Source: Ilyonectria destructans
Lineage: Eukaryota > Ascomycota > Sordariomycetes > Hypocreales > Nectriaceae
Assembly: GCA_020740775.1 (NCBI GenBank)
Contig: JAHEWK010000017.1
Location: forward strand, 1,462,390-1,526,389
Length of the DNA: 64,000 nt
Direction: 5' to 3'
The position numbers and the translations under genes are program-made. The notes below the pieces were generated by a model. The model did no database searches and was not told the origin of the DNA. It saw only the letters and a program-made list of their open reading frames with translations. This document shows positions 23,610 to 34,540 of the stretch, in pieces. Position 1 is the first letter of the stretch; every line of letters begins with the position of its first letter.

Positions 23610-26600
23610 TAATAGCAATAACTCTAGATATAAAGTACTAACTAGATACTTTAAAGAAGGAAGAATAAAAGATACTATATCTAACTAAGGCTCTAAAGAA
23701 TATATAAGGTAGAAACTAAATAAGAATATACTAAAGTACTTCATATAATAAACCATAAATATAATAGAAGAATAAAATATCTATATCTATATAATCTAAT
23801 ATAAAGACAAACTAAAGTTAAATAAACACCCTAAATAAATAATTCTTAGTAATAAACTGAAACTGAACTACTAATATCTAGAATATATTAATATATTATA
23901 GCTATTGTATACCTACTATAAGTGCCTACTTTATTACTTTAAGAAACTCTACTGTAACTGCTATTTAGTATAAACTGTATTTTAGCTGATACAATAGTTC
24001 TATAAAGAAATAGAGATATAAGATTATAAAGTTATTAAATAGTTTAAAGAACTAAAAGTAGTATAACTTATATTATATAGTAATTTCTACTCTAATAAAT
24101 ATATTAAGGACTTAATAATTAATAACTATATTATAAAGAAATACTATATTTATAAGGGGCAGAAGGTTTAGTTATAGTATAGTCTATTAAAATATCTAGC
24201 TAACTATACTATAAGCTGCTAGAATAAGAAATACCTTAAGTATATAGAATATATATAGAAGATCTATAATTAGATCTATAAAATATATAAAGATAGATTT
24301 GACTTTAAAGAATAAACTAAAGGAGAACTCTATAATAGGCTAGAGTATAAAGAAATCTTTATATAAGTATATAAATTTCTTTTTTACTATCTGTAATAAA
24401 GTAATACATAAATATAATAGAAAAAAAAAAACTATTTCTAAAACAGACTCTATATACTATAAAATATCTTAAGGAAGATACTCTTATAATAGAAGTCTAA
24501 ATATAAGATATACAGATAATAGTTTAGCGGCGGAAAGAGTTAATAGCTAACGCCCAAATTATATACTATTTCTTAAGAGGGTGTACAGAAAAGCATTATA
24601 TAAGCGTCTTGCTTAGTCGGCCTGGAGCTGCACCAGACTATATATATATAGTCGGATTGATCTGAGGCTTATATCTCCTAATAGGAAAGTATCTAATTAG
24701 ATACTCTATTGGGTCAGCTGCAGGAAATAATAGTGGTAAGGTATCGATAAGGCCTGTAGCAGCCTGTTAATTGGCGAAGTAGAAGACTGAGGTCGGATAA
24801 GGATTGTAACTGCAGTTAAAAATAGTCTTATAAAAATCTCTTAAAAATTAAAGGCAAAAAGTCTTTATTAACTCTTATAAAATAAAGTCTTTAAGACCTC
24901 TATCTCTCTAACTAAAAAGAAAATTTAATAATAAAAGATAAGATAGTCCTCCCTTCTTCTATATATAGCTTCCTCCCCTACTTATCCCTATTATATTCCT
25001 ACTAGCAACTAGCTAGCCTATGTATCCCAGACTGCCCGCTATATACCTCCTCCATAATCCGATAATTATCCTTAATTAGAATAGGATTGTATATATTGTA
25101 GCTACCTCCCTATTTAAGTTTCCAACTAAAGAAAAGTTATATACAGTAGTAAAGTATCTAAGTGACTGTATCTTATTAGATACTTCTGAAGACTAACTCC
25201 TCCCTATAATAAAATTCCTCCTCTTAATAAGCCTCTCTATCTACTTCTACTTTCTTCCAGTAGAGAAAGGTAAATAATAGTACTCTTACTTATTACTTAT
25301 TATTATTAAGCCTTATACTGATAGTAATACTCCTTCCGACTGATTTTTATAATAGCTAGTAGGATAATATCTGTATATATATAGTATTAATAAGACTATC
25401 CCACTGAGATATGGAAATTAGACTCTTTGGGATGTAGGTTATATAGATCTTTAACTTAGGTATATATAGTATTATTCGGTTAATAATATAAGGAAGGTCT
25501 ATAGAATTAGTATTAATAGTTATCTTCTTTATAATGCTACTAATAGTGATATTGTTAAAGTTAATCTAGCCTTATAGAACTATTTAATTATTAATAAAGA
25601 TAGAAGTAGCTCTATTAATAAATTAAGTAGTAGAAATAGCTGTAGATCTAGTGGTATAGATATCTTATAAATAAGGAGAGCTAGGCGAGGGATTCTTTAT
25701 TAAGATATTACTCTTAGCAGACCCTTTAGGTATATCTCTTATTAATATATTACTTCCAGCTGGTATCTGACGAGTAGGGCTTAGGATTAAGAGTTTGGGA
25801 GTCAGCTTGGGCAACTATTTAGGTGAGGTTATTAGTAAGGTCTTAATGCTTTTAATCCCTTCTATAAGGTTAGCTATTAATTTAGGCTTAGGTTCTTTAG
25901 GGTCCTTAGGAGCTAACTTAATAGACTTTAAGGACTTAGCGATAGATAGGGCTTTTTCATTGAGGGGATAGAGATAGGTAATGCTTTTAGAGATATAGTA
26001 GTGCCTAAAGAGATAATACTTCTAACCTTATTTCTGGCTGACTTAGGCAGCCTATTTCTAATTATTAAATTTATTAATTAAGCTGCTATCTTTACTATAA
26101 AAAAAGTCAAATAGTAATAATATTAAGATTGTTATATTTATATAGATTAAGTTTATAACTTAGTATATTTTTAATATTAAGAATAAACTATTTAGTAATA
26201 AAATAGCTAAAAAAAGCAAAATATAGTTACAGACTGTAAATTATAGAGAATTTAACTACAATCAGACTTTTAATTGCTATTTAAATAATAAGAATAAATT
26301 AGAAATTGCAATTAGAGATACTTAAATTACTATACTAAAGTTATAATAGTAGATATAGAATCTAAATTAATTAATTAACTTTAATACTATCTATAGATAA
26401 AAATAATACAAATTAAAATATATAATAATTCCAATTTGTAGTTATATAATAGTCTCTTCACTTTTTTAATTTACCTTCTACTTAATATTATATTATATTA
26501 GTAAAGTAAAAAAAGGCAGTTATATATACAATACAATTACAGATTCTATTACCCCCTCTCTAATGGATAGAGGAGGGCCTTTGCGGCACGCTTAGTCAAC

Positions 26601-26974
26601 CCCTGGGTATATAAGTCTCTTTATAAGTCTGGCTTTCTCTTATTATTCCCGCTTACACTCTCCTCTCTAGTATAGAAAGGTAGCTTACGTAGTCCTACTA
26701 TGTAATGGAATAGACAGATTAGTCTGTGCTTGGGCCTTCAGCCCTAAGCACATGTCATGTCCTCGCTTGTCACCTTTCTGACAGCTATGGTCCTTAGTAA
26801 GCTGCTCCACCAGCAGATGTCTCTTGTAAGATATGTGTTCTAAAACTCGCTGCTAAAATCAGATATTAGACACATCTAATGTCTAATACCACATGGCGCG
26901 AGATCTGACGTACCGGCCCGATGGGCATATTTTACGGATGCTATATTATAGTTCGGCATCTCTGGGTTGTGATC
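23610..26974. other. AT-rich stretch grading into GC-balanced DNA
   Basis: 23615-24500 is decayed repeat with stops in every frame. 24530-24840 is a less AT-rich patch (GGTCAGCTGCAGG, TATAAAAATCTC) that might be a decayed LTR. 24950-26050 has intermediate composition but no open frame. From about 26560 the composition becomes normal, and 26560-26974 is the upstream region of the thaumatin-like gene. No gene was recognised. Confidence 0.5.
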
Positions 26975-27801
26975 ATGGCAAGTCTATTGTTAGTTGGTCG
27001 GTGTCAAGTTTTCTCGATACTACGAGCGACTCTTTATGCATTGATGTGTTGTCTCATTACTAGCCAACACATCACTTTTAATATCGTAAACAACTGCAGC
27101 GACCAGAGCATATGGCCCGCTCTAACCGGCAACACGTCTTTGATCGGGTCTCCCAACCCTTTGACCAGTTCATCGCCTCTCTTCCCGAAGCAATCCATCC
27201 AAACTTTTCCTATCCCATTGCCCTGGTCAGGCAGGATATGGGCTCGTCAATTTTGTGCTTCTGACGGAACTAACTGCTTGATAGGTGATTGCTCCGAGTC
27301 GACTTGCTGGGGTCATTCATCGCAAAATACTTCTCTTTTCGAGATTACGGCATCCGATCTTCAGGTGGTCTACGATGTCAGCCTTGGTACGATTCGCCAG
27401 CATGTTGACGTATCAGGCTCCTGACATTACTAGTGGACGGTTTCACCATGGGTATCACCGGTATGCCGACGAACAAGAATTGCGAGACGATTTCCTGTCA
27501 GGTCCCCCCTTATCTTGGGTTCGGGGAAAGCGGCAAGCCGCTGTGCCCCGAGTCCAACATACGATCTTTCCAGAAGCACGGAAACTTGTCTCAGGCCTAT
27601 GCTTGTCTATCAGATTGTTCACTCTACGGCCTTGGGCAGTACTGCTGCTCCGACGAGTTTGAGACGCCAGGTGCTTGCGAGCCGAGTAGTCAATGGTTCA
27701 AAGCTGCATGTCCCGATGCGTACAATTTTGCGTTTGATGATTCTGTTTTGAGACACTGCGAATTGACCGACTTTACTATTGTTTTTGGTTGCCCAACTTA
27801 G
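26975..27801 (+). CDS. thaumatin-like secreted protein
   Basis: Two exons, 26975-27386 and 27434-27801, joined across a 47-nt intron (GTACGA...CTGACATTACTAG) give a 259-residue product. Residues 1 to about 32 form a hydrophobic signal peptide. The mature part starts near ITFNIVNNCSDQSIWPAL, with WARQFCASDGTNCLIGDC in the first exon; the splice creates YDVSLVDGFTMGI, a core thaumatin motif. Exon 2 ends with LGQYCCSDEFETPGAC, KAACPDAYNFAFDD and FTIVFGCP, the conserved C-terminal thaumatin signature with many paired cysteines. Such proteins (GH152-like) are secreted and act on or bind beta-1,3-glucan. An in-frame ATG at 26921 would lengthen the start by 18 residues. The later ATG gives the better signal peptide. 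The gene sits at the border of the AT-rich compartment and appears intact. Confidence 0.88.
27387..27433 (+). other. intron of the thaumatin-like gene
   Basis: 47 nt, GTACGA donor, CTGAC branch site 8 nt before the TAG acceptor. Without splicing the frame stops at 27422-27424; with splicing the thaumatin core is continuous. Confidence 0.85.
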
Positions 27802-28665
27802 AAGAAGAGCAAGCAGCGATGAATAGACCATTTCTGGGGAAAGAGCGACTATTATGCCTCCTCGACAGTATGTCGAGCACTTTTCTTAGTTTTGCTAGCA
27901 TCTATTATTACCCAGCTCTTACTAGCCGCTTGACAAGAAAACTAGTACAGGGGACAGCTAGATCTTTGATGGATTATCGCGAATAAATGTGAATCGCGTT
28001 CGATATGGACGTAGTATAGAGTCGTCTTAATATCACTTAGCCTTCTAAGATGTCGGAGCGTGTGAGGAGAATATCTACAGAATCCTTAGTCTGAACTAGC
28101 CCTGCTCGTGCGAACAGTGAGATATTTGTCTCTCAAGCCTCCGCAGGGCGTATCCTTCGCGAAGGTCATGCAGCTTGGCTTAGTAGTCGATTGAAGAAAA
28201 CGTTTATATTACTGGGGTCATCTCACATCATAAGCTCCTCGACCTTTCGCCAGCCGGGCTACTTGGTAAGTGTTTCACTTTCTATCACTGGTTTTACAGT
28301 CACTCCTTCTTGTAAGACTCCTATATAGCGATGAGCATAGATTATATGTGAACTAGACTAAATGCAAAGGTAGATTGCGTTTGGCAAGTCATATGCAGCT
28401 AGGCGACGGCTCACGGGTTGCGCCTACATCATGAAGTTGCAGCACTTGCGGTTTCGCTCAATCGCTAGCCAGCATCTCTTTGTTCATTTCCACTCAGATT
28501 TCCTCTTTCTTTCTTCTTTTTCTACTGTGACATAATGGACCCGTCTTTCAATCTTCCTACGATGCATCCCATGTGGCTTATTGCTATTTTTACACCGTAG
28601 ATTGTTTTTGCAAATGATGGATAAGGATGCATCGCTTTTTGTTTGTTGTTTCTCTATATTGCTAT
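27802..28665. other. intergenic region, nothing recognised
   Basis: GC-balanced DNA between the thaumatin-like gene and the gypsy insertion. Short open frames here have no recognisable content. The last five bases (GCTAT, 28661-28665) are the left target duplication of the gypsy element. Confidence 0.6.
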
Positions 28666-28833
28666 TGTGACGGTACAAGGGCACGAACGAGGTCGAGTGC
28701 GACTTGGGTAAAATGATTGTTTACAAGGAGAGAAAGAGATTCCTAAGGAAAGCTCTAACTTAAGCTATTTACACAATATTCATAAAGTGGGACTATTCAT
28801 AAAGTATGAAAGTCACATGATCGTTCCCTCACA
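28666..28833 (-). repeat. 3' LTR of gypsy element
   Basis: Identical to the 5' LTR over all 168 positions. It directly follows the polypurine tract in element sense. Confidence 0.93.
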
Positions 28834-28838
28834 TATGG

Positions 28839-28848
28839 TCTCCCCTTA
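28839..28848 (-). promoter_or_regulatory. polypurine tract
   Basis: TAAGGGGAGA in element sense, five nucleotides before the 3' LTR and overlapping the pol stop codon. It is the expected position of the plus-strand primer. Confidence 0.7.
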
Positions 28849-31800
28849 CTCCATCTCTTCTGATTCTTCCACGTCTTGCTTAGCCCGGAGGCGAGCACTT
28901 TGCGTTTCTTGTTTCGTGGGTCTGGGTTTGTTCTTGTAGCGCTTCTGGAACTCTTTGATGGCTATGTGAGCGTTGACGACGTTGTGCAATGGTTCCCATG
29001 TTGCTTCCTCAAGGTCAAAGCCTCTCCATAGTATATGGTACTGGAAGCCCTTTCGTTTTGTGCGTTTCGAGTCAAGTATTTCTTCAATCGCCCAGAGTTT
29101 CTCCCCTTTTGCGTCTAGCGTTATTGGTGGGGGCGGTAGGTTGTGTTGGCCAGGGAGCGGGTCGTTTGGTGATGGTCGTAGGAGGTTGGTATGGAATGAA
29201 TTGTGAATTGAGTCTAATTCGTGGGGCAATTTTAGCTGGTAGGAGTGAGCGTTGAGCACGCGCTCGATTCGAAAAGGGCCAATGAACTTGTGATCTAGTT
29301 TTGGGATGGGTCTGGCTGAATTGATGTTGCGTGTGCTAAGTAGCACCATGTCTCCAACTCGATACGCTGGCGCCGGCGATCTATTTGCGTTGGCGAATTG
29401 CTCTTGTGAGGCTTGGGCTGAAAGTAGGTTTGTCCGAAGTATATCAGTGATCTCTTGCATCTTGGCGGCGAAGTTGTTGCCCTCGTTGCAGCGTTCTGCC
29501 AGTTCTTTGGGTGCTGCGCGTGGTATTGCTCGAGGGGGACCAAAGCTCATTCGAGGGTGGTAGCCTGTGTTCGCAAAAAATGGGGACATTCCCGTTGAGT
29601 CGTTGACAACATTACGGGCTGCGAATTCTGCCAATGGGAGCCACTCGTCCCAATCGTCCTGAGCGAAGCTGACGTACTGGCGAAGATATTGCTCAAGGAA
29701 TGAGTTAGCATTTTCGGTCTGGCCATCGGTTTCCGGGTGATAGGCTGTAGAAAGGCCAATGTTGGTCTGTAAACGGTGGCACACTGCTTTCCAGAATTCC
29801 GAGACGAAGAGTGGTCCTCTATCGGAGACTATTGAGTCAGGTAGTCCGTGGAGTTTCCACACGTCTCGTACGAAGAGCATTGCCAAGTCACGTGCTTTCA
29901 TGTCGGTCCTGCAAGGCGTGAAATGCCTGTCCTTTGACAGCCTATCAACTACGACCATGATCGCGTTGAATCCACGGGCGGTAGGTTGAATGGGGCCAAT
30001 GAAGTCAACAGATAGGTCTCTCCATCTTTGCAGGGGAATTGGGAGAGGTTTCAGCGTCCCCTGATACCGTAACCGGGAGGTCTTGTTTCTCAGACATCCG
30101 TGGCAATTGCGTGTGAATTGTTTCGTATCGGCACTGAGCCTTGGCCACCAATAAGAGCGTGAGATGAGTTCGTATAGCTTGTTTTTTCCGGGGTGGCCCG
30201 ACTCGACGCTGTCATGAGCGAGTTGGGTGAGAAGAGTCCGTAATTCGCCTTCGGGTACGTATAGTCTCTCTCGGAAGTATAATCGGCCTTCGTGTATCGT
30301 ACATTCCGATAGGGAAACTTCTTTTGAGTGGGGGATGCCGTGAGGTTTGAGCATCTCGTCCCTGATCTTCATCCACCATTCGTCATCTTCGTAACCTTTG
30401 TCGAGGAGTCTCGTGATCTTGTGGTCGATTGGTTCTGGTTGAGTGTCATCGAGGATAGCGGGGCAGAGCGCAATCTCTTGTTCCCAGCAGAGGTTTGCGA
30501 AGAGTTCTGAGAGCTCGGGTTCCAGCTTCATTTGTCCCTGCACGGAACGGTCGATGTTGTGAGGTTTAAGCAAGGATTGTTGTTGGTACTTGATGCGGTC
30601 GTCGTTTTCGTCTTTTGGTAAGTCTTGTGATCTCCGAGTGAGTGAGTCGGGTTTTCCGTTTTCTTTTCCTGGTATCGACTTGATAGCGAATTGAAATTGC
30701 GATAGGAATTCGCTCCACCTGACTTGACGTCTTGAAAGTTGCTTGGTCGTCATGAAATATCGAAGGTTGGCATGGTCGGTAATAACTGTAATCGGGTGGT
30801 GTGTGCCTTGAAGTTCGGGTCTCCAGCATTCAAAGCAGCGTACAATAGCTAAAAGTTCTTTATCGTAAATCTCATAGTTGCACTCGGCGGGATCGTACTT
30901 TTTGGACATGAAAGCCACTGGGTGTAGTACTCCCTGATCGTCTTCCTGGGAGAGGATGCCCGAAGACACGAAATCAGATGCATCGCATTCGACAAACACT
31001 TCTTTTGCAGGGTCAAAGTGTCTGAGGATTGGGGCTGAAGTGAAACTGTTTTTGAGCATATCGAATGCCTCCTGGCAAGGCCGAGTCCAGTTCCACTTAG
31101 CGAGCTTCCGCGTCAAGGCAACAAGTGGTCGTACGATGCGTGAGAATCCTTTGATGAATCGTCTGTAAAAATTCGAGAAGCCTAAGAAGGCTTGGACATC
31201 TTTTACGTTGACAGGGGCTTCCCAGTTAACGAGACAGTCGACTTTTTCTGGGTCCATCTGTACTCCAGTGGTTGAGATAATCATGCCCAGATATTTCACT
31301 TCGGTGGTCTCGAATTCGCATTTCTTGACGTCAAGTTGTAGGCCAGCAGCTTCGAGTGCTTGGAGTACTGATTTGACGTGGCGTCTGTGCGAGGCGAGGT
31401 CATTCGAATAGATGAGAATGTCGTCGATGTAGGCGGTGCAATATCTGTCGAGGAATGGGCGTAAGACTTCGTTGATTCGAGCTTGAAAAGTAGCTGGGGC
31501 GTTTGATAGTCCGAAGGGCATCACCAAGCTCTCGAAGAGGCCATATCTTGTGTTGAATGCCGTCATCCACTCCTGTCCCTCCTTGATGCGTATTCGGTTA
31601 AACGCTGCGACGACATCGAGCTTTGTGAAATATTTGGCTTGGCTCAGCTGGGAAAGGGTCTCCTGGATTAATGGCAGTGGGTATCGGTTCTTGATGGTTA
31701 TGGCATTAAGTGCTCGGTAGTCCACGCAGAAGCGGAGGCCCCCTCCTGGTTTCTTCGCAAATAGCACTGGCGAGGCCGCTGGTGAGGTGCTAGCGCGTAT

Positions 31801-32949
31801 GAAACCTTTGTCGAGGTTTTCTTGAAGGAATTTCCGGAGGACGAGAAGTTCGTCTTCGGACATCCCGTACAGAGGTCCATGGGGTGGGGTTGTGCCAGGT
31901 AGAAGTTCAATTTCGTGGTCGCAGTCTCGGTGGGGGGGAAGTTTATCTGCCTCGGTCTGGTCGAAGGCTTTGAGAAATTCATGGTAGTGACGGGGGACTT
32001 TTGTTGCTGGGTCGATCAAGGTTTTGGGTTCAAGAGCTTTGCGTATATCTTCGAGTGATGCCCCCGAGAGGTACATGTCGGCAGCCTTTTGTCGGGTTTG
32101 GAGGTCTCGGGTGCGTCGGTTCTGGTGTTGAGGGGGAGAGTGGTTATCTTGAAATTGGAGCTCTCGCTCCATCTTTTGTGTGTTGCTGAGTGCGGAGTCG
32201 AATCGGGGTGTTCTGGCTTCTGCGAACGTGGACACTTCGGTGATTACGCCGAATTCCGCTAGTCTTCTGTCTAACTCGTAAAGTGACAGCGAGAATATAG
32301 CTACGTCACGCTTTTCAGCCAAGAGATGAAACGCGGCTGCGCCAACTCTCCGGGGGAGTGATGGGCGTGGGAGCGTTGACGTAGTAGCTGAGATTGACAG
32401 GGGGCAGATTCCGGCGACTGGCAATTGGAGGTATCCTTTCGTCAAACAGTGCGTTCGGCAGTGATCGGATTTGAAGGTTACGATATTCTCGCTCCAATTC
32501 ACGTCAGGGTTGTGATCGGTCAACCAAGGCTTTCCGAGGATGATGTCGTACTTCCCGAGTTTCGTCACGTAGAAGAGCATCTTTTCCTTATGTCCTTTGA
32601 TGTCCATGTTAAGTTTCGCCACGTGAGTGACATCGCCAGCCGAGGAAGGTCTTCCATCGACTACGTTCAGCCGGCGACGAGTTCGTAGTTTGTAAAGTGT
32701 GAATTTGTTTGTGTGCGCGAAAGACTCATCTATAAATCCCTTTCCGGTAGCACCAGAGTCAATCATGGAGTTGGTTTTGATTGACCTTGCATTACTATCT
32801 TCAGTCAGAGTGCATGGTAATAGCAAGTGAGCTTGGTTGGTGTTCAGAGAAGAGAGTTGTAGGTCGGCTTTTTTCTTGCGTCTCCTGCGGCGACTTCCGT
32901 CGGAGACTATTCTTTTTCCTCCTTGTTGTTCCAGGGGGCCGTGGGGCAG
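28846..32949 (-). CDS. pol: Pol polyprotein: protease, RT, RNase H, integrase, chromodomain
   Basis: Open from after a TAA at 32950-32952 to the stop at 28846, with no ATG before the protease, so it is probably made as a Gag-Pol fusion by a -1 shift in the 43-nt overlap with gag. Positions below count from TTG 32826. Retropepsin MIDSGATGKGF is near residue 21; the RT has RFCVDYRALN and YIDDILIYS (about 465); RNase H has VECDASDF (about 612). The integrase zinc-binding residues run from H..GHPG (about 878) to CHGC (about 910), followed by the core with DFIGPI, SDRGPLF (about 995) and HPETDGQTENAN. At about 1240-1300 LWAIEEIL...YHILWRGFDLEEATWEP is a chromodomain, which can steer integration to methylated histone. 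All catalytic motifs are present. Confidence 0.94.
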   Translation of the reverse strand: MPHGPLEQQGGKRIVSDGSRRRRRKKKADLQLSSLNTNQAHLLLPCTLTEDSNARSIKTNSMIDSGATGKGFIDESFAHTNKFTLYKLRTRRRLNVVDGRPSSAGDVTHVAKLNMDIKGHKEKMLFYVTKLGKYDIILGKPWLTDHNPDVNWSENIVTFKSDHCRTHCLTKGYLQLPVAGICPLSISATTSTLPRPSLPRRVGAAAFHLLAEKRDVAIFSLSLYELDRRLAEFGVITEVSTFAEARTPRFDSALSNTQKMERELQFQDNHSPPQHQNRRTRDLQTRQKAADMYLSGASLEDIRKALEPKTLIDPATKVPRHYHEFLKAFDQTEADKLPPHRDCDHEIELLPGTTPPHGPLYGMSEDELLVLRKFLQENLDKGFIRASTSPAASPVLFAKKPGGGLRFCVDYRALNAITIKNRYPLPLIQETLSQLSQAKYFTKLDVVAAFNRIRIKEGQEWMTAFNTRYGLFESLVMPFGLSNAPATFQARINEVLRPFLDRYCTAYIDDILIYSNDLASHRRHVKSVLQALEAAGLQLDVKKCEFETTEVKYLGMIISTTGVQMDPEKVDCLVNWEAPVNVKDVQAFLGFSNFYRRFIKGFSRIVRPLVALTRKLAKWNWTRPCQEAFDMLKNSFTSAPILRHFDPAKEVFVECDASDFVSSGILSQEDDQGVLHPVAFMSKKYDPAECNYEIYDKELLAIVRCFECWRPELQGTHHPITVITDHANLRYFMTTKQLSRRQVRWSEFLSQFQFAIKSIPGKENGKPDSLTRRSQDLPKDENDDRIKYQQQSLLKPHNIDRSVQGQMKLEPELSELFANLCWEQEIALCPAILDDTQPEPIDHKITRLLDKGYEDDEWWMKIRDEMLKPHGIPHSKEVSLSECTIHEGRLYFRERLYVPEGELRTLLTQLAHDSVESGHPGKNKLYELISRSYWWPRLSADTKQFTRNCHGCLRNKTSRLRYQGTLKPLPIPLQRWRDLSVDFIGPIQPTARGFNAIMVVVDRLSKDRHFTPCRTDMKARDLAMLFVRDVWKLHGLPDSIVSDRGPLFVSEFWKAVCHRLQTNIGLSTAYHPETDGQTENANSFLEQYLRQYVSFAQDDWDEWLPLAEFAARNVVNDSTGMSPFFANTGYHPRMSFGPPRAIPRAAPKELAERCNEGNNFAAKMQEITDILRTNLLSAQASQEQFANANRSPAPAYRVGDMVLLSTRNINSARPIPKLDHKFIGPFRIERVLNAHSYQLKLPHELDSIHNSFHTNLLRPSPNDPLPGQHNLPPPPITLDAKGEKLWAIEEILDSKRTKRKGFQYHILWRGFDLEEATWEPLHNVVNAHIAIKEFQKRYKNKPRPTKQETQSARLRAKQDVEESEEME

Positions 32950-34085
32950 TTAAGGGAACGATGTTTGTCCGAGCTGCACCAGTGGCAGAGCCCATGCACT
33001 ATGCAATAGGCTTTGCGTGCCGCTCTCTCTTCGTCAGTTTGGGGTCTGCGGCCGGAGGCGATGTCTTTTGCCCCCCAGGTGGCGATGCTCAAATCCATTG
33101 AGTCCCCGCCGTTGGAGGTCGTCAATTGCGGCGTGGTGGTAGGTTGTAAACTTGCGGTGGGATTGACTGGGGGTTTGTTGGTGTTCTTCTTGAAGTAATT
33201 GGCATCGACTTGACGGCACTCGTTATCGCAGGTACGGGCGAGGTCCATAAATTGAGTAAGTTCGGTCGGCACGTCTTTGACCTTGGTGAGGGAAAGTCTC
33301 CAGGTAATATTGTCGTGGAGAGCACGTCGGAGGTGAGCAATGAGAGCCCCACTATCCCACCCGGTGAGCTTGGCGATGGCATACCATTCAGGGAGGAATA
33401 TTGTAAGGGGTCTGTGACCCTGTTTCATGTCAAAGATCTTGAGTTGGGCGGTGGCTTTAGCGTCAATATCTCCGAAGGCTGACTGGAGGACGTTTTTTAT
33501 GGCGTTGACGTTGTCGAAGAGAACTACTCCATCTTTGATATTGTAGCTGACCTGGTCGTGCGCTTTGCCTTTGAGGCATGAGACGACGTATCCCATACGT
33601 TGAGGTTCCGAATTCCACCAATCTTTGTTCATTTCGAGCTTCAGGTCGAGCTGCTGAAGGAAATTCGTCAGAAGAGTAGGGTCCTCTCCAGTGAAGGCCT
33701 CGGGGTCGGGGTGTTCTGGTGTGCGATGTGAAGCTCCTCCTGACTGAATAACTTTTAGGTATGTTTCATTTTCCGCCATGAGGCGGGCAATCATTGCGTC
33801 TCCATCGCTTTTGGTGATGAGCGTATTTTCCAGGCGGGTTTGAAGGTCCTCCATCTCCGTATCTGTTTTCGCGGCGGAGGCACGTAGAGAATCGATAACC
33901 CCTTGCATGCTGTAGGCGGCGTTGCATACGAGGAAGACTTCTTTCATGAGACCGGTTGGGTTGGCTGCGAAGGCATTTCGGAATGTTTCCTCGGTGTTGC
34001 TGGCGTTGAGGAGAGGGCAGGGAGGCACTCGGTCAACGGGGCTAGGGGCAGCGATGGCCATGGGGTTATCGACAGTGGCGACCAT
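32907..34085 (-). CDS. gag: Gag protein of gypsy element
   Basis: It starts at ATG 34085 (MVATVDNPMAIAAPSPV), the first ATG after the leader, and ends at TAG 32907-32909, giving 392 residues. The frame is open further upstream into the LTR but has no ATG there. The central part (EAFTGEDPTLLTNFLQQL and following) is a capsid-like gypsy Gag core. Near the C-terminus CHWCSSDKHRSLNC (CX2CX4HX4C) is a nucleocapsid zinc knuckle. It would package element RNA into particles. The last 43 nt overlap the pol frame. Confidence 0.9.
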   Translation of the reverse strand: MVATVDNPMAIAAPSPVDRVPPCPLLNASNTEETFRNAFAANPTGLMKEVFLVCNAAYSMQGVIDSLRASAAKTDTEMEDLQTRLENTLITKSDGDAMIARLMAENETYLKVIQSGGASHRTPEHPDPEAFTGEDPTLLTNFLQQLDLKLEMNKDWWNSEPQRMGYVVSCLKGKAHDQVSYNIKDGVVLFDNVNAIKNVLQSAFGDIDAKATAQLKIFDMKQGHRPLTIFLPEWYAIAKLTGWDSGALIAHLRRALHDNITWRLSLTKVKDVPTELTQFMDLARTCDNECRQVDANYFKKNTNKPPVNPTASLQPTTTPQLTTSNGGDSMDLSIATWGAKDIASGRRPQTDEERAARKAYCIVHGLCHWCSSDKHRSLNCPTAPWNNKEEKE

Positions 34086-34103
34086 AGTGTAGGTGCAGTT
34101 GAC

Positions 34104-34405
34104 GGTTTCGTTAGGTTTTTGGTTGTTTTGGTTGGTTTCGTTAGTTTGGTTTCGTTGGTTTGGTTTCGTTTGGCTTGGTTTCGTCTGGTTGGTTTCGTTT
34201 GGTTGGTTTCGTCTGGTTGGTTTCGTCTGGTTGGTTTCGTCTGGTTGGTTTCGTCTGATTGGTTTCGTCTGGTTGGTTTCGTCTGGTTGGTTTCGTTTGG
34301 TTGGTTTCGTTTGGTTGGTTTCGTCTGGTTGGTTTCGTCTGGTTGGTTTCGTTTGATTGGTTTCGTTCTGATTGGTTTCGTTTGGTTGGTTTGGTTGGTT
34401 TGATG
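34104..34405 (-). repeat. 14-bp tandem repeats in the gag leader
   Basis: In element sense the unit is CGAAACCAACCAGA, repeated about 15-20 times with small changes between the LTR and the gag ATG. The leader from the presumed transcript start (34599) to the gag ATG contains no ATG at all, and its A/C-rich, G-poor composition should leave it little folded. Confidence 0.8.
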
Positions 34406-34530
34406 GGGAGAGGGAGGTGAAAATTCTGCTTGCAGGGGTGTTGGGGTGAGGTTTTGGTACAGTGGTGACGTTTGGAGGGGAACTGGCGATATTCACGTCG
34501 AGGACAGTGATATGCCGTATCGTGGTACGG

Positions 34531-34539
34531 GTAAACAAT
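34531..34539 (-). promoter_or_regulatory. self-priming primer-binding site
   Basis: One nucleotide after the 5' LTR, in element sense, lies ATTGTTTAC. It is the exact complement of GTAAACAAT inside the LTR (34599-34591). No tRNA-type TGG primer site is present at this place. Self-priming by the 5' end of the element's own RNA is known for Tf1/sushi-type elements. The pairing is seen; the mechanism is inferred. Confidence 0.65.
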
Positions 34540-34540
34540 A

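Noticed and set aside
27285..27662. Overlapping frames across the thaumatin-like gene
   Set aside because: They lie in other phases. The two-exon model gives complete thaumatin motifs.
33903..34403. Plus-strand frame with VGFVWLVSSGWFRL repeats
   Set aside because: It is the antisense reading of the 14-bp repeats in the gypsy gag leader.
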